Positions 49,345 through 62,132 are shown, counted from the first letter of the stretch. The stretch is DNA of 64,000 nt from Mixophyes australis (GCA_036250195.1 JAVHZZ010000006.1:161069224-161133223), one strand, 5' to 3'. The notes: a model not told the origin generated them from the letters alone. Program-made: numbers and translations.

Positions 49345-50246
49345 TGTAACCCGACAGTAGCACTTTGACTGCTCAGATGCAGCTGGGCACTGAAGAACTA
49401 CAAATGCTCTCATTCTTTGGGGGATGAGAAAGAATACAATATTTGACATTTTCCATTTCACACAAAAAAATTTACAAGACAGTTAGTTTCTCTTCTCCAC
49501 CTGCTTTGTATGGCAAGATACAGACATTTGTCTAGAGAAAACTGAGAGGGCAGGGACTGATGTGAATGAGTTCTCTGTACAGCGCTGCGGAATTAGTGGC
49601 GCTATATAAATAAATGATGATGATGATGATGATGATGATGAGAGGCTAAATTCATTTACATTTCAAAACAATTGGTTTCCAAACAGGTACATCAGCCCCT
49701 CCCACATACATTTTTGTAATCAGCTCTAATCAGACCAAAGGTCTCTTTTTGGAAGAAGACTACACACAGACACATACAGGAATTATTTCTCCCCACAGTG
49801 AAAGCGGAACTTTTATAGGCCCCTTTCATGGAGCTCTGGTAACATTTTGAACATGAGGAAATAGACATAAATATGAGTAATTTGTACAATGTTTATTGTT
49901 AGTGTTTTAATTGTAAAACTAAAAATAATAGATTGCAAAAAGGTTACAGTATGGAGGGCTGGTATCTTAGATAGATCACATTTTGTCAGTAATGATGTGA
50001 TGTTTAAAATTATATTTTTTGGTTTCTAGAAATGTTTGTAGCTGTGAAATTGTAAATACATTGTAGTAAATATTAATGTGCACAGATGGTTAGTTATATA
50101 AATATATAGCATGAAAAGATTTGATTTGTTTGTAGACATTCCCATCCCCAAAGTGTGAGACATTCTCTGGAAACACTGTTTGTGAGAAGTGTTTGTAGCT
50201 GTGATATGATAGTAATATATCTTCCTAAATAACAAAATCTACCAAT
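49345..50246. mobile_element. Unassigned DNA with a short LINE 3-prime tail at 49,560-49,645
   Basis: CTGTACAGCGCTGCGGAATT and then GGCGCTATATAAATAAATGA end in eight to nine TGA repeats: a 5-prime-truncated LINE tail (L2/CR1 type by inference). The rest of the interval shows nothing recognisable. Confidence 0.5.
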
Positions 50247-50254
50247 ATCTAAGT

Positions 50255-51801
50255 CAGTGGGTCCCAAACTTTTTTTCAGTTTGCGGCACCCTTAGAGTCT
50301 CCATAATTTTTTCAAGGCACCCCTCCAAAATAATTACCGAGCAGTCCCGTTTTATAAGTAGTTGGGTCAAAATAACATATTAAGTATTTAGGTCAGGACA
50401 GAAATACTTAGTCAGTTGTTTGCAAAAATAATACACATAAATCCAAGGGAAAATAATATTTGTATATATTTTTTACAATTATATTTCTGTCAAAGAATAA
50501 TTTACAGCTAATACTAGGAGGAATAAGATCAAACAAAATAAAACAACAGCATGTACATAAATCATCACACTGTGCTCCTTCACGATCACACTGTGCCCCT
50601 TCATCCACACACTCTGTGCCCTCCTTCATCCATACACCCTGTGCCCCCTTCATCCACACACTCTGTGCCCTCCATCATCCACACACTCTGCACTCTGTGC
50701 CCTCCTTCATTCACACACTCTGTGCCCCCTTCACCCACACACTCTATGTCCTCCTTTATCCACACACTCTGTGCCCTCCTTCACGATCATACTGTGCAGC
50801 TTCATCCTCACACTTTGTGCCCCTTCATCCTCACACTCTGTGCCCCCTTCATCCACACACTTTCTGCCCTCCTTCATACACACACACTCTTTACCCCCTT
50901 CATCTACACACTCTGTACCCCTTTCATCCATACACTCTGTGCCCTCTTTCATCCACACACTCTGTACTCCCTTCATCCACACACTCTGTACCCCCTTCAT
51001 CCACACACTCTGTACCCCTTTCATCCATACACTCTGTGCCCTCCTTCATCCACACACTCTGTACTCCCTTCATCCACACACTCTGTGTCCTCCTTCATCC
51101 ACACACTCTGTGCCCTCCTTTATTCACACACTCTGTGCCCTCGTTCACACACACTCTGTGCCCTCCTTCATCCACACGCTCTGTGCCCTCCTTCATTCAT
51201 ATGCTATGTGCCCTCCTTCATCCACACACTCTGTGCCCTCCTTTATTCACACACTCTGTGCCCTCGTTCATCCACACACTCTGTGCCCTCCTTCATCCAC
51301 ACACTCTGTGCCCTCCTTTATTCACACACTCTGCGCCCTCCTTCATCCACACACTCTGTGCCCTCCTTCATCCACACACTCTGTGCTCTCCTTCATCCAC
51401 ACTCTTCATCCTCACTCTTCATCCTCACTCTGCCCCTCTTCATCTTTACACTGCCCCTCTTCATCCTCACTTTGCCCCTCTTCATCCTCACTCTGGCTCT
51501 CCTTCATTCTTTTGCCCCTCCTTTTCTTCTATTTCTTCTGTCTTCTCTTCTGGCTTCTTACTAATACAGCGGCGCCCCGGACCCAGAATCCTCCTCTTTC
51601 CCGCCGCATCTCACTGAATATGTTGGACGTGATGAAGTCACGCCTGACATTCAGTGAGAAGTGAGTTGGGAGGAGGATGCTGGGTCCCAGGTGCCACCGG
51701 ATTGGTAAGTTTTTCTTTTTTATTTTCTTCCTGGCCACGGCACCCATGTGACAGCGCCGCGGCACCCCTGGGAGCCGTGGCACACACTTTGGGAAGCGTT
51801 G
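50255..51801. mobile_element. hAT nonautonomous element filled by a minisatellite
   Basis: The ends CAGTGGGTCCCAAACTTTTT and (reverse complement) CAACGCTTCCCAAAGTGTGT are inverted repeats of the hAT CAG..CAAAC type. The 8-bp duplication ATCTAAGT is intact on both sides (50,247-50,254 and 51,802-51,809). Next to both ends are related GCGGCACCC/GGCACCCCTGGGAGCC sequences. Most of the interior is a minisatellite, and no transposase is encoded. Confidence 0.9.
50565..51500. repeat. 24-25-bp minisatellite
   Basis: More than thirty units of TTCATCCACACACTCTGTG plus CCCTCC, with variants. It produces long overlapping Ser/His/Thr/Pro-rich ORFs in all plus frames; these are not genes. Confidence 0.92.
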
Positions 51802-51809
51802 ATCTAAGT

Positions 51810-52095
51810 TAAATACGATTTTTTTGTACTGAAATTAGTGAATGTAGTTTGGATATTTGTAGACATCCACTTCCCCTTTGAGACCAAGGACAGATTAGTG
51901 GACAATGTGTGATCACTGTTGAATAGAGAGAGATTTGAGGTGGACTTGCTAATACCGGTTGTAATAAGTTAAGGTATATAAAAAATAAAAATAAAAAATG
52001 TTAAGACTGATTGGAGAGGTGGGAACTACTTAACAAAACTTTCCAGAGAAGAGGCTAGGTGGATATTCGATATGGAATAATCTCCAATAGTCTCC
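51810..52095. other. Unassigned stretch
   Basis: Nothing recognised between the hAT element and the LINE fragment. Confidence 0.4.
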
Positions 52096-52985
52096 AATAT
52101 TCTCTATGACGACGACATACAGCTTTAGATCTCTTCTCCCGATCTTTCCTCCCTGCTCCTCTCTCGTGTTTCTGCCATCTCCTCTTGGATATCCTCACGC
52201 TTTCTCAAAATTAACATTGCTAAAACAGAACTCATGGTTTTCCCTCCTTCCGGACTCTCATCCCCCACTGATCTCCCTATCGCTGTTAATAACATTGCCA
52301 TCTCTTCTGTCCAGCAACTCTGCTGCCTGGGCAACACCCTTGATTCCTCTGTCTCTTTTGCCCCCCATATTCAATCCTTTACCCAATCCTGTCGCTTACA
52401 ACAACAGAACATCGCCCACTAAAACCATCATTCATGCTCTCATCATTTCCCATCTTGATTACTTAAGCGCTATGGAATATGTTGGCGCTATATAAATAAT
52501 GATGATGATGATTACTGTAACCTTCTCCTCATCGGCCTCCCCCGCTCTCACCTTGCCCCCCTTTGTTCTATACTTAACGCGGCTGCCAGACTCATCTTCT
52601 TTTCACACAGCTCTTCTTCTGCTTCTCCTCTCTGTCTTGCCTTACACTGGCACCTCTTGCCCTACAGAATCCTTTTCAAACTCCTCATCCTCACCTACAA
52701 GGCACTATCCCACTCCACTGCCAAATACATGTACAACCTCTTCCCCATTCACACTCCCTCCCACTCCCTGCGCTCCGCCAATGACCGTCGCCTCTCCTGT
52801 ACCCTGATTACTTCTTCACATTCCCGAATCCAAGATTTTTCCCGAGCTGCCCCCCCTCTACTGGAATGACCTCTCACGTTCCATCCGACTGTCCCCAATC
52901 TGTGCTCCTTCAAACGGGCACTCAAAACTCACCTCTTCCTTAAGATAGAGATAATGCAACCAACATTGGAATTGTATTGACTTCT
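52096..52985 (+). pseudogene. L2/CR1-type LINE reverse transcriptase, 3-prime fragment
   Basis: It begins at the RT catalytic box, YDDDIQL at 52,105, and continues, through an in-frame stop, with WISSRFLKLNIAKTELMVF and the conserved QQLCCLGNTLDSS. The C-terminal part follows: SHLDYCN, GLPRS, RILFKLLILTYKAL, then SLRSANDRRL, FSRAAPPLLE and FKRALKTHLFLK. This order is that of the Jockey/CR1/L2 clade of LINEs. The reading is broken by stops and by a 46-bp insertion at 52,464. A (CA)n run follows. Confidence 0.85.
52464..52509 (+). mobile_element. 46-bp LINE tail inserted in the LINE RT
   Basis: TAAGCGCTATGGAATATGTT and GGCGCTATATAAATAATGAT, plus GATGAT, are flanked by the 7-bp duplication GATTACT (52,457-52,463 and 52,510-52,516). 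Without it the RT frame reads SHLDYCNLLL straight through. Confidence 0.85.
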
Positions 52986-52986
52986 A

Positions 52987-52987
<1 letters not shown>

Positions 52988-53027
<40 letters not shown>
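52988..53027. repeat. CA microsatellite
   Basis: About 19 CA units. Confidence 0.9.
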
Positions 53028-53029
<2 letters not shown>

Positions 53030-53030
<1 letters not shown>

Positions 53031-54809
53031 ACAGGCACATATACATAATTAGCAAGAAATTAATAAGATTTTGTACCTACACATAGATTGTCATCTATTT
53101 TATATACCATGAGTATGATTGTTATTGAAATTATATTATTACATTATTGTACTAAGTGTACAGAGTTCATTTGCTGTCAGTTGACAATTGTTGTGAGTGG
53201 AATGGAAGATGGGCAGTTTCAGTGAGGACAGAGAAGCTTTGTACTTTGTATAAGGATAAATATAGTTGTGAACAGCACTTACTAACTATACTGGCGGATG
53301 TATAGAAAGGACAAATAAAATGAGTTTACCCAGGATCTAACATCCCAGTGATGCGAAGTGGGTGATGACACATGAAGAGGATGATGAGCAATGTATCTAC
53401 TTAAAGTCAGTTATTTGCCAGTTTTCAATTAAACACTACAACATGTATATATAAAACTCCCAGTATATGTATCTCAGGATCACACAAGTTCACCTTATTA
53501 TTGAAAGGAATGAGTTATAAAGTAAATCGTCTATCAAGCTAACAAAATTATGCAGCATCCATGCAAACTTCAGTTAATGTCATCACTTGCATGAAAAATC
53601 TGACAAACTGAGAGCTCATGGTAAATTTTGACTGTCACTATTACTACTGCATCCCATTCAGTGGCTTCTACCAGCGTTTAACTGCCAATGTTTTGCAAAT
53701 AATTCATTATCTTCTGATGTGCACTAATGTCCTTGGCCACATATACAAAGGGTTACTATTAAAAAAAGAGGAGGACTTTATGTAGTTATAGAGTGTGTGA
53801 TGCAGTGTAATTAATAACTTATGTATTAAGTATGCTATAATATTGTCTTAAAACTTAGTTTTTAATGTATTTATTATTGCTAGTAATGTATATATTTTAA
53901 TAATCCCTAGTATGTTATACAGATATACTTAAGTGATCTACTGAGGAATATGTGGTGTGATGGAGTAGAGACAGTAAGCTACTTTGGACAATTAATTTAT
54001 GGTGGAAAATGGGGCAGCCATCTACATCTTTCTTACTTGTTGTTCATCACTTAGTGAGTGAAACCTAATAGTTTATATTAAGCTCTATCTATAATAAGAG
54101 AATGATGGCTTACGTAGAAGAGAGTGATTAGGGATCATTTCAGCTGACAGTAATAATAAGTTAATGTTATTGAATATTAAGTATCATTGAAGTACCTCTT
54201 AATATCACTGGAACGTTAAGTGAAATTAGTAATTTAATCTTTCTTTCAAGTAGAGTGTTAACAGTAACAATTGGAAAGCTTTGTGTTACAAAGGTTATTT
54301 ATTTGTCCAGGATGATAGGTTCAGGAAAGAGGATAACATAGACATTGAACTGGTTACTGTATTGTATATTAAATTGTATATTCAATTTTTAATACAAACA
54401 TAGTCTACATGTATTATTGTCTGTCTGTGCTAATATTTTATTAGCTTATCAGCCTATATTAAATAAATATCAAGCGAAAAGGGCATTTATTACAGTATTA
54501 TATTGCTTGAGTTTCCTTTTGAGGGGGACCAGGTCTCCTGAATCTAACCCCAGTATTCAAATTCCATAAACAAAGCCCAGAGAAGGAATTCAGGTTCAGG
54601 TGGAGGCACTATCAAGACTTAAAGGTGAGAAACACTTACCCAGTTTCTATTTACAGTCATCCAGCCTTTTACATTCAAGGGTCTAAAAGGGTGTTACACC
54701 AATCTGCTTAAAGAAAGTGGAAAGAGAGAAGTCATGGAATAATATACTGTATAACTCTACACTTAGTTAATCTCACTCCTCTTATCTCAAATGTGTCTAT
54801 TTACCACTA
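53030..54809. other. Unassigned AT-rich stretch
   Basis: No ORF of note, no terminal repeats, no element family recognised over 1.8 kb. Confidence 0.45.
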
Positions 54810-54991
54810 GGGGGTAAATGTATGAACGTGTGGGTTCTTCAACGCCCGCGTGTTCAGCGTGTTCGGCGATTAAATTTCAAGCGGCGCTGCATTGTAAAGG
54901 GAATTACAATGCAGCGCCGCTTGAAATTTAATCGCCGAACACGCTGAACAAGCGGGCGTTGAAGAACCCGCACGTTCATACATTTACCCCC
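54810..54991. mobile_element. 182-bp near-perfect hairpin MITE
   Basis: Two 88-bp arms (54,810-54,897 and 54,904-54,991) are reverse complements with only two mismatches and a 6-bp loop. The ends are GGGGGTAAATGTATGAACG. It is preceded by TA and followed by AG, so a TA target (Tc1/mariner type) is possible but not shown. Confidence 0.8.
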
Positions 54992-55129
54992 AGATCTGGC
55001 TTCCAAATCCAGTCCTCAATTCCCCCTAATATTGCTGGTTTTGAGGATTTCCATGTTTATGCACAGGTGGATAGAGCAAAACAGTTGACTAGGTCAAACA
55101 GGATGGTTATGGCCATTTTCTAATACAGT

Positions 55130-55910
55130 CTTTGCTATGAGGTCCTGTAACAGGGTGCGTCTTGTAGAACACGCCATAAAAATCTGTCACTTGGTGCATA
55201 AACTTCTTGGTGGTGTCAACAGTGATTCAAATGCCCCCTTATGGCATACTTCTATGTTGCCAGAATTGGCTCCACTGGGAGGATTCCTTGCGCCATGGTG
55301 TAAATTCAATAGGGCAATTATACTGCACTAATACTGTTAAATCATTTGAAGCGCTTAGGGTGGAGTTTAATATTCCTAATGCAATGTTCTTTAAGTATCT
55401 ACAACTTCATCATGTCTTGGCTGCTCAGTTCAAATCCCAACCTCCAGCCATAGATAATTCTCCTAGCAAGAAAACTTTGTATTCTCTGGGCCCGAGGAAA
55501 CAAATCTATTTCTTGTACTCTTCCTTGTTGGTGGAACTAAATTTAGATGCTCTACTGGGCCTTAGAGCTAAATGGGAGGCAGAATTAGGAAACTTGGAAG
55601 AAAACGAATGGGACAGCATAATGTGTAGCCATAGTGAGTCTACTGCCTCGATTAGATTTTAACAAATCCAATTTTATTTTATTCATAGGGCTTATCCCTT
55701 TAAGGCTGGTTACATTCAGGGGAAGACAAGGCCAGTTTGTCCTAAATGTCAGTCTATACCAGACTCATTTTGACTCTTGCTCTGGGTGTGCCCTATAATA
55801 CACAAGTTCTGGAAAAAGATTATAAGTTTCATTGCTGGAACTGGTATTTCATTCCCGCTTGTAGTACTTGGTCTCTACTTGTTTGGTGTATCCTTGAATT
55901 GAGCTGTAAA
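55130..55910 (+). pseudogene. L1/Tx1-type LINE ORF2 C-terminal fragment
   Basis: Frame 55,207-55,662 reads FEALRVEFNIPNAMFFKYLQ, then WEAELGNLEENEWDSIM. After a stop the same kind of sequence goes on with FIHRAYPFKAGYIQG, CPKCQS and LLLWVCPIIHKFWKKI. These match the region after the RT domain of L1/Tx1 elements, including the Cys-x2-Cys knuckle. Several stops and a frameshift are present. Confidence 0.7.
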
Positions 55911-56404
55911 TAGAATAACTATGCAATATTTGATAAATATATTAATGCTTTCTAAAGTATATATATGATGGCCAATAGCCCCCATAAAGTAGAAGATTGG
56001 ATAACCTTAGTAAAATACATTGTAGGACATGTGAAGTTTATGTACACTAGCAGAAATTGTGCTTTAAAATTTGAGCAAATATAAGGTAGGTGGATCAATT
56101 CTAGATATGCAATATGGTTAAACAATGAATCTCTTGATTGAATTCATGGGCACCCAGCAACAGATACTATTGTCGATCATTTTTTGGTTATTTTTATTTA
56201 TTAAGTTCTTTTTGAAACATGTATTATTGGAAATTATTGAGTTTGTTAGTTGCATTGCCTCTGTACAGGGTTACATAGACTTTGTGCTCATGAGCTTTCT
56301 TCTATGATTGTATTACTATGTCATTAATAGATAATTGTTCTATGTAGCTGCATTGTATTGTGGTTGAAAATAATTTGAAAAAAACTTTGACAAGGGCCAA
56401 ATTG

Positions 56405-57165
56405 TGATGGCTAGATGACTAGGTCAGAGCTTCTCCAAAATGACAGGTCTTCTGGGGTGTTCCCAGTATGCAGTGGTTTGTACCTACCATAAGGAAGGAT
56501 AAACAGTGAATCGGTGACAGGGTCATGGATGTCCCAGGCTCATTGATGTGTGTGCGGAACGAAGTCTAGGCCGTATGGTCCAATCCCACAGAAGAGCTAC
56601 TGTACCACAAATTGTTAAAAAAGTTAATGCTGGTATGATAGAAAGGTGTCAGAACACACAGTGCTTCACAGCTTACTGTGTATTGTTCTGTGTAGCCGCA
56701 GGCCGGTCATGCCCATGCTGACTGCTGTTCACTGCAGACATTGCCTACAATGGGCATGTGTTGCCAGAACTGGACCATGGAGCAATTGGAGAAGGGGGCC
56801 TGGTCTGATGAAACATGTTTTTTTTTTACATCATGTGGATGGCTGGGTGTGTGTACGTCCTTTTCCTGGGGAATTGATGGCACCAGGATGCACTATGGTA
56901 AGCCGGCGGAGGCAATATGATGCTCTCGACAATGTTCCATGCCAGAAACCATGGGTCCTTGGGTCCATTCATGTGATATTACTTTTACACAATATCACCT
57001 ATCTAAACATTGGTGCAATCCAAGAACACCCCTTCTTGGTAAAGGTATTTCCTGATGGCAGGGGCCTCTTCCAGCAGGGTAATGCGCCCTGCCACAAAGC
57101 AAAGATTGTTCAGAAATGCTTTAAAGGGCATGAAAAAGAGTTCAAGGTGTTGTCTTGAGATTCTT
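56405..57165 (+). pseudogene. Tc1/mariner transposase remnant (second family)
   Basis: Starting with TGGCTAGATGACTAGGTCAG, the sequence follows a widespread vertebrate Tc1-like transposase that differs from the other Tc1 copies in this window. Frame 56,646-57,158 includes FFLHHVDGWVCVRPFPGELM, CTMVSRRRQ and LFQQGNAPCHKAKIVQKC. The second catalytic Asp is replaced by Gly (family context QQDNAPCHKA). The DE-end with NPIEHL is missing. Multiple indels. Confidence 0.85.
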
Positions 57166-58517
57166 GAGATTAAATATATATATGTATAGCACTGTGGTGC
57201 CCTACAAATCAATGACAGTAATAACAATATTTAATGCAATGATGATCATAATAGGCCATTACAGGCTGGAAAATGTGCAAGAAATGGGTAAGTGAGAGCT
57301 AAGGCTCTTTACCAATAAGTATTCCGTGTTGGATTTTCCTGGGTTCAGAGGTGATTATGGAGGCAAAAGCCAGCAATGTTTCCTGTAGTTTTAAGTAGTA
57401 GGACTGTTTAAGCAACAGGTGGAGTGACTCTACCAAAATACTAGTGGGAACAGGGGAAGTTAAAATAATTTAATAGGGTAAACACCTTTCATTAACTGCT
57501 GGCCCATATACAAATACTCTATGGTGCGCACTTCAAACTCCAATCCAACACTGGGGACCAATGATTATCACTTCACTATACCAGCCATTTTCACAAACCA
57601 GACATCTATAACTAGTAAGGGACTGACTATACATTTATATTGTTGTTAAAAATTTTGAATTTATCTGATCTTGCTGTTATCTCAGAAGGTTCTTTTCTTG
57701 CAATATTTTTGATTGAAAACAAACATCATAAACCACTTTTCAAAACATGAAAAAACTAAGATAGAAAGAGCTGCTGCCATCTACTGGGCCCATTCCACCC
57801 ATGGCTGTCGCAGAGGTTTTACCATTGCAAAGGTCAATTTTAGGCTTTGGGTGTTTAGTAAAGACATTATGCCAAAAAATATAGAAATAAATAAAAACAA
57901 AACTCTTTCCCTGTACAAGGTCTCTGTGGCAATGCAACATATGACATACGTGGTAATGGCTGTGCAGTGGTCGAGAAGCGGCTGGGTAATTACCTCTGGA
58001 AGGAAGCAATAATTACACTTAATAGTAGCTCATTTGATGAACTAAACAGCAAAGCATGTAATTGGATGGAGGGACCCAGACAAGAGTGAGTAGTAACGCT
58101 AACCCCTTTTAGCTACAGGAATTACACATAATTAAACAAAACTCGTTTGTACTCTGGTAATTACAAAGGATTAGACAATCATTATATTGCACTTAGGAGC
58201 ACTTTCCAGAGAGACAAGGAGTTTTTAATCCTGTACAGTTAATCAGACATCCTGCGGGCTTGTTAACCCTTTGTTTGCACTACACACCTGAGGCACATTA
58301 GTCAGGTATCCATTACCTGTTTATTTCTATGTAATGTTTACACCGTACAATATTTTGGTTCACGTGAATCAATAACATTTGCAGCAGACACATAAACCTG
58401 CACTGCAGTCTTGCAATTAAGTGAGCTATACAGTACAATTAAAGCTATGAAAAGGCATTCTCACAGTGTTCTGTGCTCAAACAACTAACACTTTAAAGCT
58501 TCTACAAGCCTTGACCT
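57166..58517. other. Unassigned stretch with a decayed LINE tail
   Basis: 57,180-57,245 (CACTGTGGTGCCCTACAAAT and then ATGATGATCATAAT) resembles the LINE 3-prime tail. The rest shows nothing recognisable; a 99-codon plus ORF at 57,713 has no known motif. Confidence 0.4.
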
Positions 58518-59218
58518 TGTTAGGGCCCACGACCACCTAGACGGGCTTTTAGAACAGTTAGAGTAGAGATCTTCACCTTTAGCAGCCGCCTTTCCCGTTG
58601 AGCTTTATGTGCTCACAGGTACTCAGATGCCTCCAGATCTTAGGCTCAGAGTAGTAAAAGTTCATCAAAGATGGCCGCAGCACAGATGGAACCAGGGGCG
58701 CTAGCCCAGAGTGGAGCGGGTGGTCAGTGGCAGGTAGAGGTCATAGGTCCATAGCGAAACAGCAAAGTCCAGAATACAAGCCAAAATGTCAGGGTCACAG
58801 ACAAACAGGCAAGGTCCAAGGTACAGGAAAAAGGTCACAATGGTAGATCGGGTATATAGGAATCCAACAGCAGGTCAGCAACAGTGCAGGATTGGAACGC
58901 TATAACCGGCAGGGAGGCTAAGCCTTCCCTGCCTTAAATACAGAAGAGAGCCAATCATGACCCTTGCCCAGTAAGTACCCCCCAGGGGCTGCTTAATAAA
59001 TTAGTGCCTGATTAATTAACCCAAAGGCTGTTCACTACCCTGCGCACGCTCCCGACTGCTCAGCGTTGCCGGGATGCGGCGCTGCTCAGAAGGCGTCCCG
59101 ACTGTCTCCATGGCAACGTCTCTATGGCAAGGGAACCGGAAGTTAAGTCCTGGCTGTTGCCTTGACAGCCGGGATGCCGAAGGAGGAACCGAGCCGCGGT
59201 GATCAGCGGCTCGTGACA
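58518..59218 (-). repeat. Gypsy 3-prime LTR
   Basis: About 701 bp, TGTTAGGGCC...CTCGTGACA on the plus strand. The adjoining AAGGGGGAAGGGCAT (minus strand, 59,219-59,233) is the polypurine tract. Confidence 0.85.
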
Positions 59219-59513
59219 ATGCCCTTCCCCCTTGAGGAGAGGTTAAGGAACCCCGACATTCTGGCTTTCTGCGAAACTGTTTAAAGAATTTTAAGGCAGA
59301 GTGAACTTTCTTCCAGATATTCTTAAGACTAGAAGCCGTGGAGACCAGAAGGGTTAAGCAAAGCCAATGAGATCTAGGATGGTAACCAAGATTGCAATAG
59401 AATAGAGAGGTACAAGTGAAGGAATGGCAAGAGTTGTATGCGAACTCTGCCTCATGGCAACAGGGCTGACCAGTTGTTGCGGAATTCAGAAGTGTACAAA
59501 CATAGAAATTATT

Positions 59514-61482
59514 TCAAGGATTGATTAACCCTTTCAGTTTGTCCATTGGATTGTGGATGTTATGCTGAGAAGAGGCTGATGTTTGTTCCAAGAAGTGCAC
59601 AAAAGGACTTCCAGAATTGAGCAATAAACTGAGAGTTGCGATCAGAAACAATATCCAACCGTAAGCCATAGAGCTGGAAAATGTGCTGGACAAAAAGTGA
59701 CGCCAAGGTCTGTGCACTAGGAAGTCTGGTTAAAGGTATGAAATGGGACATTTTACTGAAGCGGTCAACCACTTCCCAGATAGTACTGTGGCCTGCTGAG
59801 GAAGGGAGCTCCACAATAAAATCCATGGACAAATGTGTCCAAGGTCTTGTAGGAACAGATAATAGCATAAGCTGACCAGAGGGGCGATTCCTATGGGTTT
59901 TGTTTTTAGCACAAATTTCACAGGACATAAGAAAATCTCGAACATCTGATGCCATGGTGGGCCACCAAACAGAGCAGTAAAGACTTTCTGTGGTTTTAAA
60001 GATACCGGGATGTCCAGCGGTTTTATTTTCGTGGGCTTCAGTGAGGACAGCCTTTTGAAGGTGGACTGACACAAATAAGCAATTGCCAGGTGTCTCTGAG
60101 GGAGCTAATTTTTGGAACCTGCAAAGGGTTATACCCAAGTCCTGGGCTAAACCTGCGTGAATAATTGAAGGTGGTATAATTGGCAGCGGTTTCGGAACTG
60201 GTGCATGTTGAGAGACAAAGCTTCTGGAAAAAGCATCAGCCTTAGTGTTCTTAGATCCTGGTCTATAACTGATAACAAAACGGAAGCGGGTGAAGAAGAA
60301 TGACCAACGGGCTTGTCTAGGATTCATATGTTTTGAGGATTCAATGTATTGGAGGTTCTTATGGTCAGTGAGGACTGAGATGACATGGATGGATCTTTCC
60401 AGCCAGTGACGCCATTCTTCAAAAACCCATTTGATGGCTAAGACTTCCCAATTACCAACATCATAGTTGGCCTCTGCAGAAGAGAACTTGCGGGAGAAAA
60501 AAGCGCAGGGAAACAGCCGTTGATTACCAGGATCTTTTTGGGAGAGAACAGTGCCCACACCAATGTTGGAGGCATCAACCTCCAGAATGAAAGGCAGCTC
60601 AGGATTAGAATGTCTCAAGACAGGGGCGGAGATAAATGCTTTTTATAGAGGCTCAAAGGAATTGATAACTTCTGGGGACCAATTACTAGAATCTGCCTCC
60701 TTTCGGGTAAAGGCAACAATGGGAGCCACCAAATCGGAAAAACCTTGAATAAATCTTTGGTATTAATTGGCGAACCCCAGAAATCTTTGTACAGCTTTCA
60801 GATTAATGGGCCGCACCCAATCTAGGATAGTTTGAACTTTACTTGGGTCCATAGAGGATATTATATGTCCTAGGAATGATATATCCCGAACTTCAAAGTC
60901 GCATTTTTCAAGCTTGGCAAACACATTATGGTCCCGTAATTTATCGAGAACTTGTTGAACATGGAGTCGGTGCTGAGACAGAGAGCAGGAATATATTAAT
61001 ATGTCATCCAAGTACACAACCACTAACTGATCAAGGAATTCCCAGAGAACTTCATTAACGAGATCTTGGAAGACAGCTGTCGCGTTACAAAAACCGAATG
61101 GCATAACCAAATACTCATAGTGGCCAGAATGGGTATTGAAAGCCGTTTTCCACTCATCTCCTTCTCTGATGCGGATGAGATTCTATGCCCCGCAAAGATC
61201 AATTTTGGTGAAGGTGGTAGCACCTCGAAGTTGATCAAACAGGACCGAGATGAGAGGACGTGGGTAGGTGTTTTTAATAGTGATTTTGATAAGATATCTG
61301 AAATCAATACAGGGAAGTAGTCCACCATCCTTTTTGGAGACAAAGAAACAGTCAGCTCCCACTGGAGATTTTGAAGGCCTAATAAATCCTTTATGTAAAT
61401 TTTCCTCAACGTATTCCTGCATGGCTTTTTCAGTACCAGAGAGAGAATACAGTCTTCCATTCGGTAATTTAGTACCTGGCAT
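59514..61482 (-). pseudogene. Gypsy pol: RT, RNase H and integrase, with stops and frameshifts
   Basis: Minus-strand pieces: RT start at 61,482-61,183 ([45 protein letters not shown]), then a stop; 61,110-60,763 with [12 protein letters not shown] and the catalytic [11 protein letters not shown]; 60,618-59,560 with RNase H (LEVDASNIGVGTVLSQKD, LTDHKNLQYI, RPGSKNTKADAFSR). The integrase follows: zinc-binding HPGIFKT..CEICAKNK, then MDFIVELPSSAGHSTIWEVV. A frameshift leads to NPMDKLKGLINP, a decayed NGQTERVN box, after which the C-terminus is lost. Confidence 0.9.
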
Positions 61483-61541
61483 TAAATCGAAATCCTGATG
61501 TGGAGGTAGAGTGTCAGCCGCTTTTTTTTAGAGAATACATT

Positions 61542-62132
61542 CTAAAATTCACAGTACTGAGGAAGAAGGAATTCGGAATCAGGAGCAGAATCCGAAGAGG
61601 CAAGCTCAAACAAGTCTGAGGAACTACACTGGGTAATCTCCCCTTGTGCCCAATTAATTACAGGTTTGTGAAAGCGCAGCCAGGGATGCCCCAATATTAC
61701 CAGTACAGATGGGCAGTTGATAAGGAAGAAGGACAGAGTTTCTGAATGAAGGGTTCCCACTGTCAAGTGTAAGAGGGGTGTTTCATAAAAGACCTTGCTG
61801 CCTGGGAGTGATCCTCCATCTAGACCACATACGGTAATAACATTACTGATAGCCTTGAAAGGAATTCCAAAAGATTTGGCGAATCCAATGTCCAGAAAAT
61901 TTCCAGTGGCACCACTATCAATAAAGGTTGAGATATCAACAGAATGAGCACCATAAGTAATGTGCGCGGGAGCCAAAACTGCATTTATAGAGGAGATGAT
62001 CTGCAAACCTACTCTTTTTCTCCTAGGCCAACTCTTTTCGTGACTTGTTAGGGCAGGAATGGGAAAAATGTCCTTTGATGCCACAGTAAAGATACAGACC
62101 GTAGGTCCGTCTTCTGTTTTTTTCTTCTGCAA
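61542..62132 (-). pseudogene. Gypsy protease region
   Basis: A 196-codon minus frame with the aspartic protease motif FIDSGATGNF and ILGHPWLRFHKP, the conserved strand that follows the protease in Gypsy elements. It overlaps the gag fragment and ends at a stop before the RT. Confidence 0.85.

Noticed and set aside
49151..49363. Tyr/Ile repeat ORFs on both strands
   Set aside because: Produced by an AT microsatellite.
50460..51664. Three overlapping ORFs of 297-385 codons
   Set aside because: They follow a 24-25-bp minisatellite inside a hAT element; the repeated Pro/Ser/His text has no protein meaning.
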